Source of the DNA: Candidatus Rifleibacteriota bacterium
Lineage (GTDB): Bacteria; Riflebacteria; Ozemobacteria; Ozemobacterales; Ozemobacteraceae
Direction: 5' to 3'
Length of the DNA: 17,495 nucleotides
Assembly (NCBI GenBank): GCA_017526725.1
Contig: JAFXRA010000180.1
Span: forward strand, 1 to 17,495
The notes beneath the pieces are model-generated. The model was not told the origin of the DNA and searched no databases. It was given only the letters and a program-made list of their open reading frames with translations. Shown piece after piece: positions 1 through 6,438 of the stretch. How positions within the stretch are numbered: the first letter of the stretch is position 1; each line of letters starts with the position of its first letter. Position numbers and translations under genes: made by a program.

Positions 1-40
1 GAACCTTGAACTCTTCGAACGATAATAAACAATTACCACA

Positions 41-118
41 GTGAAACGTCCCACAACAAAGTGTCCCACAGCGAAGCGTAGCACTTGAATAAGCTTGAGC
101 AAGCAACTGTCCGCCTAT
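41..118. repeat. Dispersed intergenic repeat, copy 1
   Basis: Positions 41-84 hold a 44-bp unit with an internal direct repeat of GTCCCACA and imperfect inverted ends (GTGAAACG at the left, CGTAGCAC at the right). A near-identical unit lies in inverted orientation at about 7595-7640. A second shared piece, GAGCAAGCA-ACTGTCCGC, is at 98-117 here and at 7495-7513 there. No ORF covers it. The inverted ends suggest a hairpin-forming REP-like element. Function is unknown. Confidence 0.6.
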
Positions 119-124
119 TAAGAT

Positions 125-157
125 AAAAAAAAAAGCGCCTGAAACAGGCGCTTTTTT
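125..157 (-). terminator. Bidirectional intrinsic terminator after fliD
   Basis: A 7-bp GC-rich stem (GCGCCTG at 135-141, CAGGCGC at 145-151) with an AAA loop is flanked by an A-run at 125-134 and a T-run at 152-157. Read on the minus strand the hairpin is followed by about ten U, about 25 nt after the fliD stop. The T-run on the other side could also stop plus-strand transcription. The terminator after the flagellin gene (15434-15449) has the same CGCCTG/CAGGCG core. Confidence 0.9.
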
Positions 158-180
158 CAATCCAAGCTTTGCTAGGTTCC

Positions 181-3100
181 TTACTTACCCATGAGCTGAG
201 ACAGCGAGTTAGCCAATGACTGTGACTGAGCTTGATAGTTGTTCAAAGCTGTTTCCATAGCAGCAAATTTCTTTAACAGGTTTTCTTCTCTTGCACTGAG
301 CTTAATCTGCTGCTGAGAAATCTGTTCATTCAAAGCATTGATCTGCTTATCCATCTGGCTGTTGCCAGAACCGTCTGAACGACCAATTCTTGAAGTAAGA
401 AGCCCATTAGACTTAGTGAAAGAATTTAAAACTTCTTTGAGACGACGGGCAATACCCATCTGATTCTGATTTGTAGAATCATTATTGAATAACTTAGTTA
501 CTGCTTCTGGATTATTCCTCAAAGCCTGGTCTAATTTGTCTTCGTCTGTTATAGACAAAGTTCCGACCATAGTTGCTGAATATGCAGAACCTATCTTACC
601 AGTAGTAATACCAATATCACTCAAAGAATTAAACAAAGCATCAGCTTCTGGCACTATTGCAGACATTACGTTTCTCATCTGAGAACGTATATTTCTCAAA
701 GTAGTGTCACCACTTAACAAACCTACTTTATAAGCTTCTTCGTAGGTTTCAAGATCTTCCTTGCTTAATGCCTGTTTTTCAGCATCTGTAAGACCTGTTA
801 ATTCTCTTTGTTCTTTGGTTTTCTTTTCTGTAATTTTATTGAAAATTGTTTCTGTAACTTCGTTATAAAGGTCAATAAACTCTTTTATAGCAGTTTTTGC
901 TGATTCTGTATCGGTATTGATAGATATTGTTTCACCAGCACCAACGGTTGTTTCTCTGAAGTTAAGGGTTAAACCCTCGATAGCATCTGTAATAGTATTA
1001 GACTGGCTGACCTGGTCTGTACCACCATAAACAGAATCTATGCTATAAATACAATTCTGACCGATATTCTGAACAGCACCAGTTAAGCCCATAGCACTTA
1101 AAAAGTTGCTTGTATCTGTAGCAGAACCGATTGCAATAGCTCTGTTACCTGTTTCGGTAGAAGTAAGTATAAATTCGCCTGTTGTTGGATTATATTGAGC
1201 TTTAACACCAACTTTATCGTTATTGTTAATAGCGTCAATTATTGAATCCATAGTCTGGGTCTGAGTATTGTTAATTGTGAATTTTACGCCGTTGATAGAG
1301 AAAGTGCCTGAAGTTACTGCTGTTGCAAAACCTGCTTGAGCAAGAGGTGAACTAGTCTTAACATCTGAAAGTGATTTTGAAGCTGTTAATGTTGAACCAG
1401 CATCAGAACCATTAGCAGAAGAATTAATACCTAAATCTCTGGCCATATTTCCGCTTCTATCGCTTATAGAAATAGAAGCGCTGCTTCCTTTATCTTTACC
1501 AACAACATTGATTTTACCAGTAGAAGCATCATAGTAAGCTGATTCTATACCCTCTATATCAGCTATTTTGTCGATAATAGACTGATAAGTATCGCCAGAC
1601 TGCCAAGAAATGCTGTGGTCGGTTCCATTTACATTAACATTGATTGTACCAGTCTGAGTTTGATTTCCCCAATAACCACCGTATGGAATAGTTTTATTGC
1701 GGAAGTCTGCAACACTTAAAGGATTACCGTTATTATTCTGAAGAGCTTCGGTTGAACTACCTGTAAGATGAGCAGCTGAAGTCTGAGTTCCTGCTATCAT
1801 TCCTGTTACAGAAAGGAAATTGCTGGTATCGTTTGAAGAACCAACACCTATTGGTGCAGTGCTGCCATCTCTTCTGGTAAAGCTGATTCTATCTGTTTCA
1901 GAATCGTAGGTAGCATCAATATTGGTCATTGCAGAAATACGTGAGAGCACACCCTGCAATGTATCTACTGTTGGGTCGATACTAATCTGAGTTCCGTCAA
2001 TAGTGAAAACACCAGCTGTGATTGGAGTTGCAAAAGTTTCGTTGGCAAGCGTCTGACCGCCATCATAGTTCGAATTAACTGTAGTATTGGTGTTTTTACC
2101 AAAAATTTCTTTTACAAAAGTTCCACCATTGGCGTCAGAAATAGAGAATGATCTTGTATCGCCTGTATTGGTAGAAACAAGTCTCAGGTTTCCGCTTGAT
2201 TCATCGTATCTGAATTCAACAGCTCTGTCTTTTGGGTTCCCTGTAGCTGTTCCAGTTCTGTTAAGAGCGTTAGATCTGTCTATCTGACTGTTAAGATGTT
2301 TAACGAGGTCATCTACAGTCATATTATCGTCTAAACCATTCATATTAATGGTTTGAGATCTGCCACCCATAGAAATTGTTATTGAACCCTTGGTGAAATC
2401 TAAATCTTTGAGTGTAGTAGCTGCTCCGCTTCTCATAGAAACAGAAGATTCTTTAACAGGAATATCTTTTGAGAGACTAATTTCTCCGCCAGCACCCTGA
2501 CCGAACATTTTCGCTATAAGTCCGTCAGCGCCTTGAGCACCACCGTCTGATATTGTAGCGGATAACTTGCTGTCATTTAAGTTAAACTTGATGGTGTTGT
2601 TCTTATCATCGTAAGTAGCTGTGATTTTACCGCTTAGTTCAGAATTAGCTTTAATGCTGTTATTGATGTTTTTCAGCATATCATCAATAGAAGTATTTTC
2701 ATCAGCATTTGTAGCAATATTGTAAGTCTTAACCTGACCGTTGCTGGCTGTAGTTGTTATTTTTAAGCCAGTTGGGTTTACACCCAAAGCACCGAGAGAG
2801 GTATTAGAACCGCCCATTTTTCCAGAGCTGGTTATGTTGTTCCCCAATTCTAAGGAACCAGCAAGTTTGGCTTTAGAGGTAACATTGGTAGCAGTAGCAA
2901 GCTGTTTTACTTTTACAGTATATGTACCTGCTTTGGCAGCAGTGGTAGCAGAGGCATTAACAATTTTGGAATCAGTAGATTCTACGGTTTTTCCGTTAAA
3001 AGTTTTGCTGAAAGTTAAGTCTGTAGCCTTAGTCTGCAGTTCGTACAACTTCAGATTTATTTCCTGAAGCATACTCTGCTGATAAGACATCTTGTTTCTT

Positions 3101-3219
3101 TTTCTTTCAAGATTGTATTTGGTAGTACTGGCAGCTTCTATCATCTGGGATATTAAGGATTCGGTATCCATACCAGAAGAAATACCGCTTAAATAATTTC
3201 TTGAAATACTGCTTACCAT
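181..3219 (-). CDS. fliD: Flagellar filament capping protein FliD (unusually long)
   Basis: FliD (HAP2) sits at the tip of the flagellar filament and helps fold and insert exported flagellin subunits. Residues 1-118 match the FliD N-terminal domain: a polar helix with the motif SGISSGMDTESLISQM, then a coiled-coil stretch and the GTYTVKVKQLA strand. Residues from about 740 to 1012 match the FliD C-terminal domain, with GLLSGDTTLRNIRSQM, an SLSDIGITT motif and a long terminal coiled coil. Between them lie at least four flagellin-IN-like units, near residues 277, 400, 523 and 638, each with a G-x-F/I-x-I-x-G beta strand, an acidic helix and a second hairpin. At 1012 residues it is well above the usual 450-700. 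The start at 3219 follows a G-rich GGGGGCT stretch (3225-3231), a weak non-canonical ribosome site. It lies 171 bp after flaG and is probably cotranscribed with it. A terminator follows. Confidence 0.95.
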   Translation of the reverse strand: MVSSISRNYLSGISSGMDTESLISQMIEAASTTKYNLERKRNKMSYQQSMLQEINLKLYELQTKATDLTFSKTFNGKTVESTDSKIVNASATTAAKAGTYTVKVKQLATATNVTSKAKLAGSLELGNNITSSGKMGGSNTSLGALGVNPTGLKITTTASNGQVKTYNIATNADENTSIDDMLKNINNSIKANSELSGKITATYDDKNNTIKFNLNDSKLSATISDGGAQGADGLIAKMFGQGAGGEISLSKDIPVKESSVSMRSGAATTLKDLDFTKGSITISMGGRSQTINMNGLDDNMTVDDLVKHLNSQIDRSNALNRTGTATGNPKDRAVEFRYDESSGNLRLVSTNTGDTRSFSISDANGGTFVKEIFGKNTNTTVNSNYDGGQTLANETFATPITAGVFTIDGTQISIDPTVDTLQGVLSRISAMTNIDATYDSETDRISFTRRDGSTAPIGVGSSNDTSNFLSVTGMIAGTQTSAAHLTGSSTEALQNNNGNPLSVADFRNKTIPYGGYWGNQTQTGTINVNVNGTDHSISWQSGDTYQSIIDKIADIEGIESAYYDASTGKINVVGKDKGSSASISISDRSGNMARDLGINSSANGSDAGSTLTASKSLSDVKTSSPLAQAGFATAVTSGTFSINGVKFTINNTQTQTMDSIIDAINNNDKVGVKAQYNPTTGEFILTSTETGNRAIAIGSATDTSNFLSAMGLTGAVQNIGQNCIYSIDSVYGGTDQVSQSNTITDAIEGLTLNFRETTVGAGETISINTDTESAKTAIKEFIDLYNEVTETIFNKITEKKTKEQRELTGLTDAEKQALSKEDLETYEEAYKVGLLSGDTTLRNIRSQMRNVMSAIVPEADALFNSLSDIGITTGKIGSAYSATMVGTLSITDEDKLDQALRNNPEAVTKLFNNDSTNQNQMGIARRLKEVLNSFTKSNGLLTSRIGRSDGSGNSQMDKQINALNEQISQQQIKLSAREENLLKKFAAMETALNNYQAQSQSLANSLSQLMGK

Positions 3220-3239
3220 TTTTTAGCCCCCAATTTTTT

Positions 3240-3356
3240 TATAATTATGAATTAAGAGTGAGGAGTGAGGAATTGAAAATCACACTTAGAGTTAGCTATT
3301 AGGAATTTTGTATAAGAATCTTAAAATTCCTAACTCCTAACTCCTCATTCCTAATT
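3240..3356. repeat. Facing 7-bp repeat arrays between flaG and fliD
   Basis: Four degenerate units (CCTAACT, CCTAACT, CCTCATT, CCTAATT) lie at 3329-3356. Related units of opposite polarity (GAGTGAG-type) are at 3251-3276. The two arrays are inverted relative to each other, and a shorter inverted repeat (AGGAATTTT at 3301-3309 with AAAATTCCT at 3323-3331) lies between, so transcripts could fold into a long hairpin. There is no U-run, so I do not call it a terminator. It may still affect the flaG/fliD expression ratio. Confidence 0.6.
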
Positions 3357-3390
3357 GTTAAAAATTATCTTTTAGAAAATTTTTAACAGA

Positions 3391-3792
3391 TCATGCTTTC
3401 TTATCGAAGATAAGTCCAAGATATTCCTGCATCTTAGCAACCATATCCAAAGCTTCTTCGCCAGGAATTTCACGAATAACTTTATCTGTATTGGTATCAA
3501 TGACAGATATCATTGTTCTGTGAGTTGCTTCGTGCATCTTGAATTTTAAAGAACGATTGAAAACTTTTGCAGTTTCATTCAGCTTCTTTATGGCAGATTC
3601 CAGCTTTTCCTTCTGTTCTTCACTTTCATCAGAAAAGTTTTCTGCTGCCTTGGTAGACATCAACTCAACATCCTGAAGTTCTGGCTTTTCAATTTCAGGA
3701 GCTTCAGGACTGCTGGGTACATCAACATTGCTCTTGTAGTTAGAATACGAACCAGAATTGATAATGTTTGAATTTAATGATTCTATACCCAT
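3391..3792 (-). CDS. flaG: FlaG family flagellar protein
   Basis: FlaG-family proteins are small and usually encoded beside fliD; in several bacteria their loss gives abnormally long filaments. The encoded protein is 133 residues. The N-terminal 45 residues are Ser/Asn/Pro-rich and probably disordered. Residues 52-80 are a charged helix. The C-terminal 55 residues carry the family core: a strand reading RTMISVIDTNTDKVIREIP, then a helix ending EYLGLIFD. I chose the start at 3792 because AAGGAG (3800-3805) sits 7 nt upstream; a start 27 nt further upstream would place this ribosome site inside the gene. That ribosome site overlaps the stop codon of the preceding 41-codon ORF, indicating translational coupling. 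fliD follows on the same strand. Confidence 0.92.
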   Translation of the reverse strand: MGIESLNSNIINSGSYSNYKSNVDVPSSPEAPEIEKPELQDVELMSTKAAENFSDESEEQKEKLESAIKKLNETAKVFNRSLKFKMHEATHRTMISVIDTNTDKVIREIPGEEALDMVAKMQEYLGLIFDKKA

Positions 3793-3803
3793 AATAAAAC
3801 TCC

Positions 3804-3929
3804 TTAAACTATACGCCAATAGACCACTTCGGATTTTGACAGAGTCTTATTATTCTTCAAGGATTTTTCTGAGGAATGTACATTAGTAGTCTTGTCGTTA
3901 TAAAAAATTTTGACAGACAGCAAATTCAT
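3804..3929 (-). CDS. Small ORF (41 aa) coupled to flaG
   Basis: This frame is short but well supported by its translation signals. AAGGAGGAA (3938-3946) lies 8 nt before the ATG, a stronger ribosome site than most in this window. The stop TAA (3804-3806) overlaps the AAGGAG of flaG, the usual layout of coupled operon genes. The product begins MNLLSVKIFYND, ends EVVYWRIV, is polar and Lys/Asn/Ser-rich, and is basic (7 Lys/Arg against 3 Asp/Glu). I see no signal peptide, membrane segment or recognised domain. It may be a functional small flagellar protein, or a leader cistron whose translation controls access to the flaG ribosome site. Conservation in relatives would decide. Confidence 0.6.
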   Translation of the reverse strand: MNLLSVKIFYNDKTTNVHSSEKSLKNNKTLSKSEVVYWRIV

Positions 3930-3934
3930 TTATC

Positions 3935-4009
3935 AGATTCCTCCTTGAATCTAACAGGACACTGCATCCTTGCAGTCTAATAAGAAAGGACACTTTTCCT
4001 TATCTTATT
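3935..4009 (-). promoter_or_regulatory. Structured 5' leader with two GGA hairpins (CsrA-like sites)
   Basis: On the minus strand the leader forms three consecutive hairpins. The first (4009-3979) has AATAAGA/TCTTATT and AAGGA/TCCTT arms with a one-base bulge. The second (3976-3961) has six pairs, ACTGCA/TGCAGT, with loop AGGA; its centre CAAGGATG matches the core of the SELEX consensus for CsrA (RUACARGGAUGU). The third (3952-3935) has six pairs, AGATTC/GAATCT, and displays AAGGAG, part of the ribosome site of the small ORF, in its loop. The two GGA motifs are about 22 nt apart, within the range one CsrA dimer can bridge. CsrA binding is an inference; no csrA lies in the window. Confidence 0.55.
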
Positions 4010-4013
4010 ATAA

Positions 4014-4040
4014 TTATCGGCAATAATTTTATATCAATTA
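4014..4040 (-). promoter_or_regulatory. Sigma-28-like promoter for the small ORF-flaG-fliD unit
   Basis: On the minus strand TAAT (4040-4037), a 15-nt spacer and GCCGATAA (4021-4014) closely match the flagellar sigma-28 consensus TAAA-N15-GCCGATAA. Only one -35 base differs. Transcription would begin near 4007, at the base of the first leader hairpin, giving a leader of roughly 78 nt before the small ORF. Late flagellar genes such as flaG and fliD are typical sigma-28 targets. Confidence 0.6.
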
Positions 4041-4057
4041 CAGCTGATTTTTAACGA

Positions 4058-4077
4058 ATTTGAACACTTATTCAAAT
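4058..4077. promoter_or_regulatory. 7-bp perfect dyad between divergent flagellar promoters
   Basis: ATTTGAA and TTCAAAT flank a six-base spacer, forming a perfect inverted repeat just upstream of the flaG promoter. The surrounding 4080-4260 stretch is very AT-rich and holds a second inverted repeat (TTTTTAGA/TCTAAAAA, 4080-4100), but no gene. In such AT-rich DNA short dyads arise easily, so an operator role is only a possibility. Confidence 0.2.
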
Positions 4078-4263
4078 ATTTTTTAGATTTTCTCTAAAAA
4101 TCATAAAGAAATAGCTTTTTTTCTATTTATTACAAATTTCTAAAGAAACCTATTTGAATACAATAATATTATATTTAATCAAGTCAAAAATGCCAAGACT
4201 TTTTATTATTATTTTTTATGTATAATAATTATTTCTAAGGTCAGAAAAAAAATTACAAAAAAG

Positions 4264-4292
4264 CTAAATAATGAAAGGCAAGTTTCCGATAT
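4264..4292 (+). promoter_or_regulatory. Sigma-28-like promoter for the 186-aa gene
   Basis: CTAAA (4264-4268) is followed 17 nt later by CCGATAT (4286-4292). The Bacillus sigma-D form is TAAA-N15-GCCGATAT, so the boxes fit but the spacing is one base longer than standard and the first -10 base is T. Transcription would start near 4299, leaving a 48-nt leader that contains the AGGAGG ribosome site. It points away from the flaG promoter. Confidence 0.45.
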
Positions 4293-4346
4293 GTATTGAA
4301 GAAAAGAAAAAAAATTAAGGGCAAACAAATCCAGGAGGCAAAAAAC

Positions 4347-4907
4347 ATGAACGTCAATGAAATTACCCAATCTGTTTCTAACTATTATCAGCAACAGATC
4401 AAAAAGAGAGATGCAAACGACGTCAATCTTCAGGTGAACGATAGCAATTCTGTTTATGCAACTATGCAGCAGGAAGATTTTGCAAGCACTATCTGGAACA
4501 TGACAGATTCAATGCCTCGTGAAAACCAGATTTCCTTTACCGCAGAAGTTCTTACCAACAAGATGCTTAATCAGGGGATTACTGATGAAAACATAGCTTT
4601 CCTCAAAAAAGTCAGCAATAGATTCTCTACTGATGAAATGAACAAGCTAAAAAATGAAATCATGAATAATCCTAAGCTTCAGTCTGGTAACAACACTGCT
4701 GTAATTCAAGAATTTCTTGGCAGTCTAGATGAAATTATGTCTGACAGAGCTAATGAAGCTTTGCAGAGTCAGTTGAAAGAAAAGAATCTGCACAAATTCA
4801 GAAGTATGGATGAAATCTTTTTCCAGACTTCACTATTATTTGATGCTACAAAGAAAGGACTCTTCTCTATGGACGACCAGGAAGTTATCAACTACGATAG
4901 AGCATGA
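4347..4907 (+). CDS. Unrecognised 186-aa protein, probable flagellar regulon member
   Basis: I do not recognise the family. The product is 186 residues, soluble and polar, with no signal peptide or membrane segment. Residues 1-20 start MNVNEITQSVSNYYQQQI; residues about 45-150 look mainly helical, with repeated short amphipathic stretches (FTAEVLTNKMLNQ, FLKKVSNRFS, MNKLKNEIMNN), and the tail is acidic (FSMDDQEVINY). The start at 4347 is set by AGGAGG at 4333-4338, 8 nt upstream; a longer frame opening at a TTG at 4296 would swallow this ribosome site. It lies divergently beside flaG-fliD, has a sigma-28-like promoter and its own terminator, so it is a one-gene unit. A flagellum-associated or chaperone-like role is a guess from context. 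Confidence 0.85.
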   Translation: MNVNEITQSVSNYYQQQIKKRDANDVNLQVNDSNSVYATMQQEDFASTIWNMTDSMPRENQISFTAEVLTNKMLNQGITDENIAFLKKVSNRFSTDEMNKLKNEIMNNPKLQSGNNTAVIQEFLGSLDEIMSDRANEALQSQLKEKNLHKFRSMDEIFFQTSLLFDATKKGLFSMDDQEVINYDRA

Positions 4908-4911
4908 CTTA

Positions 4912-4971
4912 GCCAAGCAAAGCTTGGCGGTGTAATTGGTGATAAGTGTTTGGTGGTCATAAAAGATGACC
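4912..4971 (+). repeat. Two hairpins after the 186-aa gene
   Basis: GCCAAGC/GCTTGGC (4912-4928, loop AAA, 7 bp) and GGTCAT/ATGACC (4955-4971, loop AAAAG, 6 bp) follow the stop codon. They precede the terminator and have no U-run. They could protect the mRNA 3' end or be remnants of palindromic repeats. Confidence 0.45.
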
Positions 4972-4984
4972 GCGGTTATTAAAG

Positions 4985-5016
4985 AAGCGTCCCGACGGGA
5001 CGCTTTAGTTTTTTAG
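4985..5016 (+). terminator. Intrinsic terminator of the 186-aa gene
   Basis: A 9-bp stem (AAGCGTCCC 4985-4993, GGGACGCTT 4997-5005) with a GAC loop is followed by TAGTTTTTT. It lies about 80 nt after the stop codon on the same strand. Confidence 0.8.
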
Positions 5017-5027
5017 TAGCTTTTGTA

Positions 5028-5104
5028 GCCTACCCATTGTCATAACCGTATAGCTTTCAGGGCTAAAGCCCATACGCTATACTTTTTATGACAAATGTGT
5101 AGAC
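5028..5104 (-). repeat. 77-bp palindromic element, copy A
   Basis: The element is an imperfect palindrome with terminal inverted repeats (GTCTAC...GTCATAA outer arm against TTATGAC...GTAGRC). Its inner stem is GTATAGC (5048-5054) with GCTATAC (5076-5082), and it has a GGGCT-AA-AGCCC centre (5060-5071). Copy B at 14502-14578 is inverted and of equal length. Only 8 of 77 positions differ, and six of these form three compensatory base-pair changes in the inner stem. This indicates selection for the folded form, as in REP-like elements, miniature transposons or structured RNA. Confidence 0.75.
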
Positions 5105-5132
5105 TTTTATCATCTCTGTTCTTTCTAAAAGA

Positions 5133-5177
5133 CCCCCTTTATCAAAGGGGGGATGTCATTCGTAGAATGACTGGGGG
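5133..5177 (+). repeat. Two-hairpin plus G-run repeat, copy 1
   Basis: The first hairpin is CCCCCTTT-ATC-AAAGGGGG (5133-5151). The second is GTCATTC-GTA-GAATGAC (5155-5171), followed by TGGGGG. The same architecture with different stem sequences occurs at 9666-9709, and a more diverged relative is at 15374-15411. The G-run could pair with the opening C-run as an alternative fold. It lies between convergent genes. I know similar elements only as generic REP-type repeats. Confidence 0.6.
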
Positions 5178-5233
5178 ATTTTCGAAAACTTTGCAAAGCA
5201 TTACAAAGTTGAGTCCGAAGACCTAAAACAATC

Positions 5234-5315
5234 CTCTAAGCTCTATGCTCTAAGCTCTGACGCTCTAGCGCTCTTGTCTGGCTTGTAGCTTGTAGCTTAT
5301 AGCTTATAGCTTCAA
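5234..5315. repeat. Two 7-bp tandem repeat arrays
   Basis: The array at 5234-5275 has six CTCTAAG-like units. The array at 5281-5315 has five GCTTRTA-like units (two GCTTGTA, two GCTTATA, one GCTTCAA). The second ends 14 bp from the stop codon of the barrel gene. The units differ in sequence from those at other loci, yet all keep a seven-base period. They do not encode protein. Confidence 0.75.
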
Positions 5316-5328
5316 TCTTATATCTCAA

Positions 5329-6438
5329 TCAAAATCTAAGCGAAGCGTCAACCGCATATCGACGATCTTCTCTGTCGCCAGGGCGGTTCCCTAACTCTTC
5401 CCCATATGTAGCAGCAGTGAAAGTTAAGTCATTCCAGGAATAATCCAAACCACCAGTCAAATAGCCGCCCTTAACCCCTGCCAGCAGGTGAAAACCTCTA
5501 GCAAGCTTAATTGTGGCACCTAACCTTAATTTATTCAAACAATTAATATGTGCACCGTCATCAATGTATTCACAAGCCAGAAGCAGTTTGTCGTTTCTTT
5601 CCTGTTCACCAGTTAAAGGCTTTATTGAAGCCCCAACAGAATAAGTTCTCTTCATTCTGCCTGTTTCATCAGAGTATTTTGCTTTCAAAAGATTTCCAAT
5701 AAACATACCAAAAGTGGTTTTCATCGGGTTAGTAAGCTGCCATAATGCACCTGCATCAGCATCAAAAGCCAAACCTGTTCTGTCGGTATCTTTCAAAGCT
5801 CTTGGAGTAAGAGCCGCAAAATCTCTAGCAGAATATGAAGTTTCAGTCATCTTTCGACTGGCAACTTTCAAAGAAACGCCCCACCAACCAATAGCTTTAT
5901 CCTTGAATAAATTCATGTTCTCATCTTCGAAGGGACGAGAATAGGACCCGGAAAAAACAGTATCTTTATATATAGATGACTTGATTCTCGGACTAACCGG
6001 ATTCTCTACAGAATAAAACTGATAATCATTATATCTTATGGAAAGCCCGATTCCATTATCGCTAATATAATAAGCTGTGTCTGACCAACACTGGTAACCA
6101 GTTTTGCCAACGATTCCGCTAAGATGTCTGTAGTTTGAAGAACGGTTAGCAGCCGTATCCGAATCATTTAATGCGTTTATATTATCAATAACATTGCTAT
6201 AATCAGAATTTCTTGAAAAAGTAGGCGAAAGGACAGAATAAGAAGTTTTCTTCTGCAGACTTAAACCTGCCGGATTCCTATAAAGAGTCATATAGTCATC
6301 TGTATAAGTAACAGAAACCCCGCCCATACCTAATGAACGAGCATTTTCATAGAATGACGGCTCATTTGCGCTTGCAGATGAAACAGCCGCCAACGACATT
6401 AATGAAGCTAAACAAATGTTAATTAATTTCTTTTTCAT
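5329..6438 (-). CDS. Outer-membrane beta-barrel protein (FadL/PorV/TraF-like)
   Basis: The 369-residue product has a signal peptide (residues 1-24, KKK then a hydrophobic stretch ending SASA). Directly after comes ARSLGMGGVSVTYTDDY...YRNPAGL, residues 33-58. That motif marks the N-terminus of FadL/OmpP1, PorV/PorQ and TraF-type barrels. The rest alternates aromatic and polar residues in beta-strand fashion, with many Tyr/Asn turns. The last residues are DASLRF; a C-terminal Phe is the usual recognition signal for the barrel-assembly machinery. Substrate cannot be told. The start codon directly follows the stop of the upstream lipoprotein gene, and its GGAG ribosome site (6446-6449) lies inside that gene, so the two are translationally coupled and likely work together at the outer membrane. 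Confidence 0.85.
   Translation of the reverse strand: MKKKLINICLASLMSLAAVSSASANEPSFYENARSLGMGGVSVTYTDDYMTLYRNPAGLSLQKKTSYSVLSPTFSRNSDYSNVIDNINALNDSDTAANRSSNYRHLSGIVGKTGYQCWSDTAYYISDNGIGLSIRYNDYQFYSVENPVSPRIKSSIYKDTVFSGSYSRPFEDENMNLFKDKAIGWWGVSLKVASRKMTETSYSARDFAALTPRALKDTDRTGLAFDADAGALWQLTNPMKTTFGMFIGNLLKAKYSDETGRMKRTYSVGASIKPLTGEQERNDKLLLACEYIDDGAHINCLNKLRLGATIKLARGFHLLAGVKGGYLTGGLDYSWNDLTFTAATYGEELGNRPGDREDRRYAVDASLRF

Noticed and set aside
4219..4226. TGTATAAT as promoter of the 186-aa gene
   Set aside because: There is no matching -35 sequence at 16-18 nt in this very AT-rich stretch; the CTAAA/CCGATAT pair nearer the gene fits better.
4296..4346. 17-codon N-terminal extension of the 186-aa gene
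   Set aside because: It would start at a TTG without ribosome site and would place the strong AGGAGG at 4333 inside the gene; it also overlaps the predicted transcription start.
5234..5315. Possible CRISPR array
   Set aside because: Units are only 7 bp, contiguous and without spacers; no cas gene is present.
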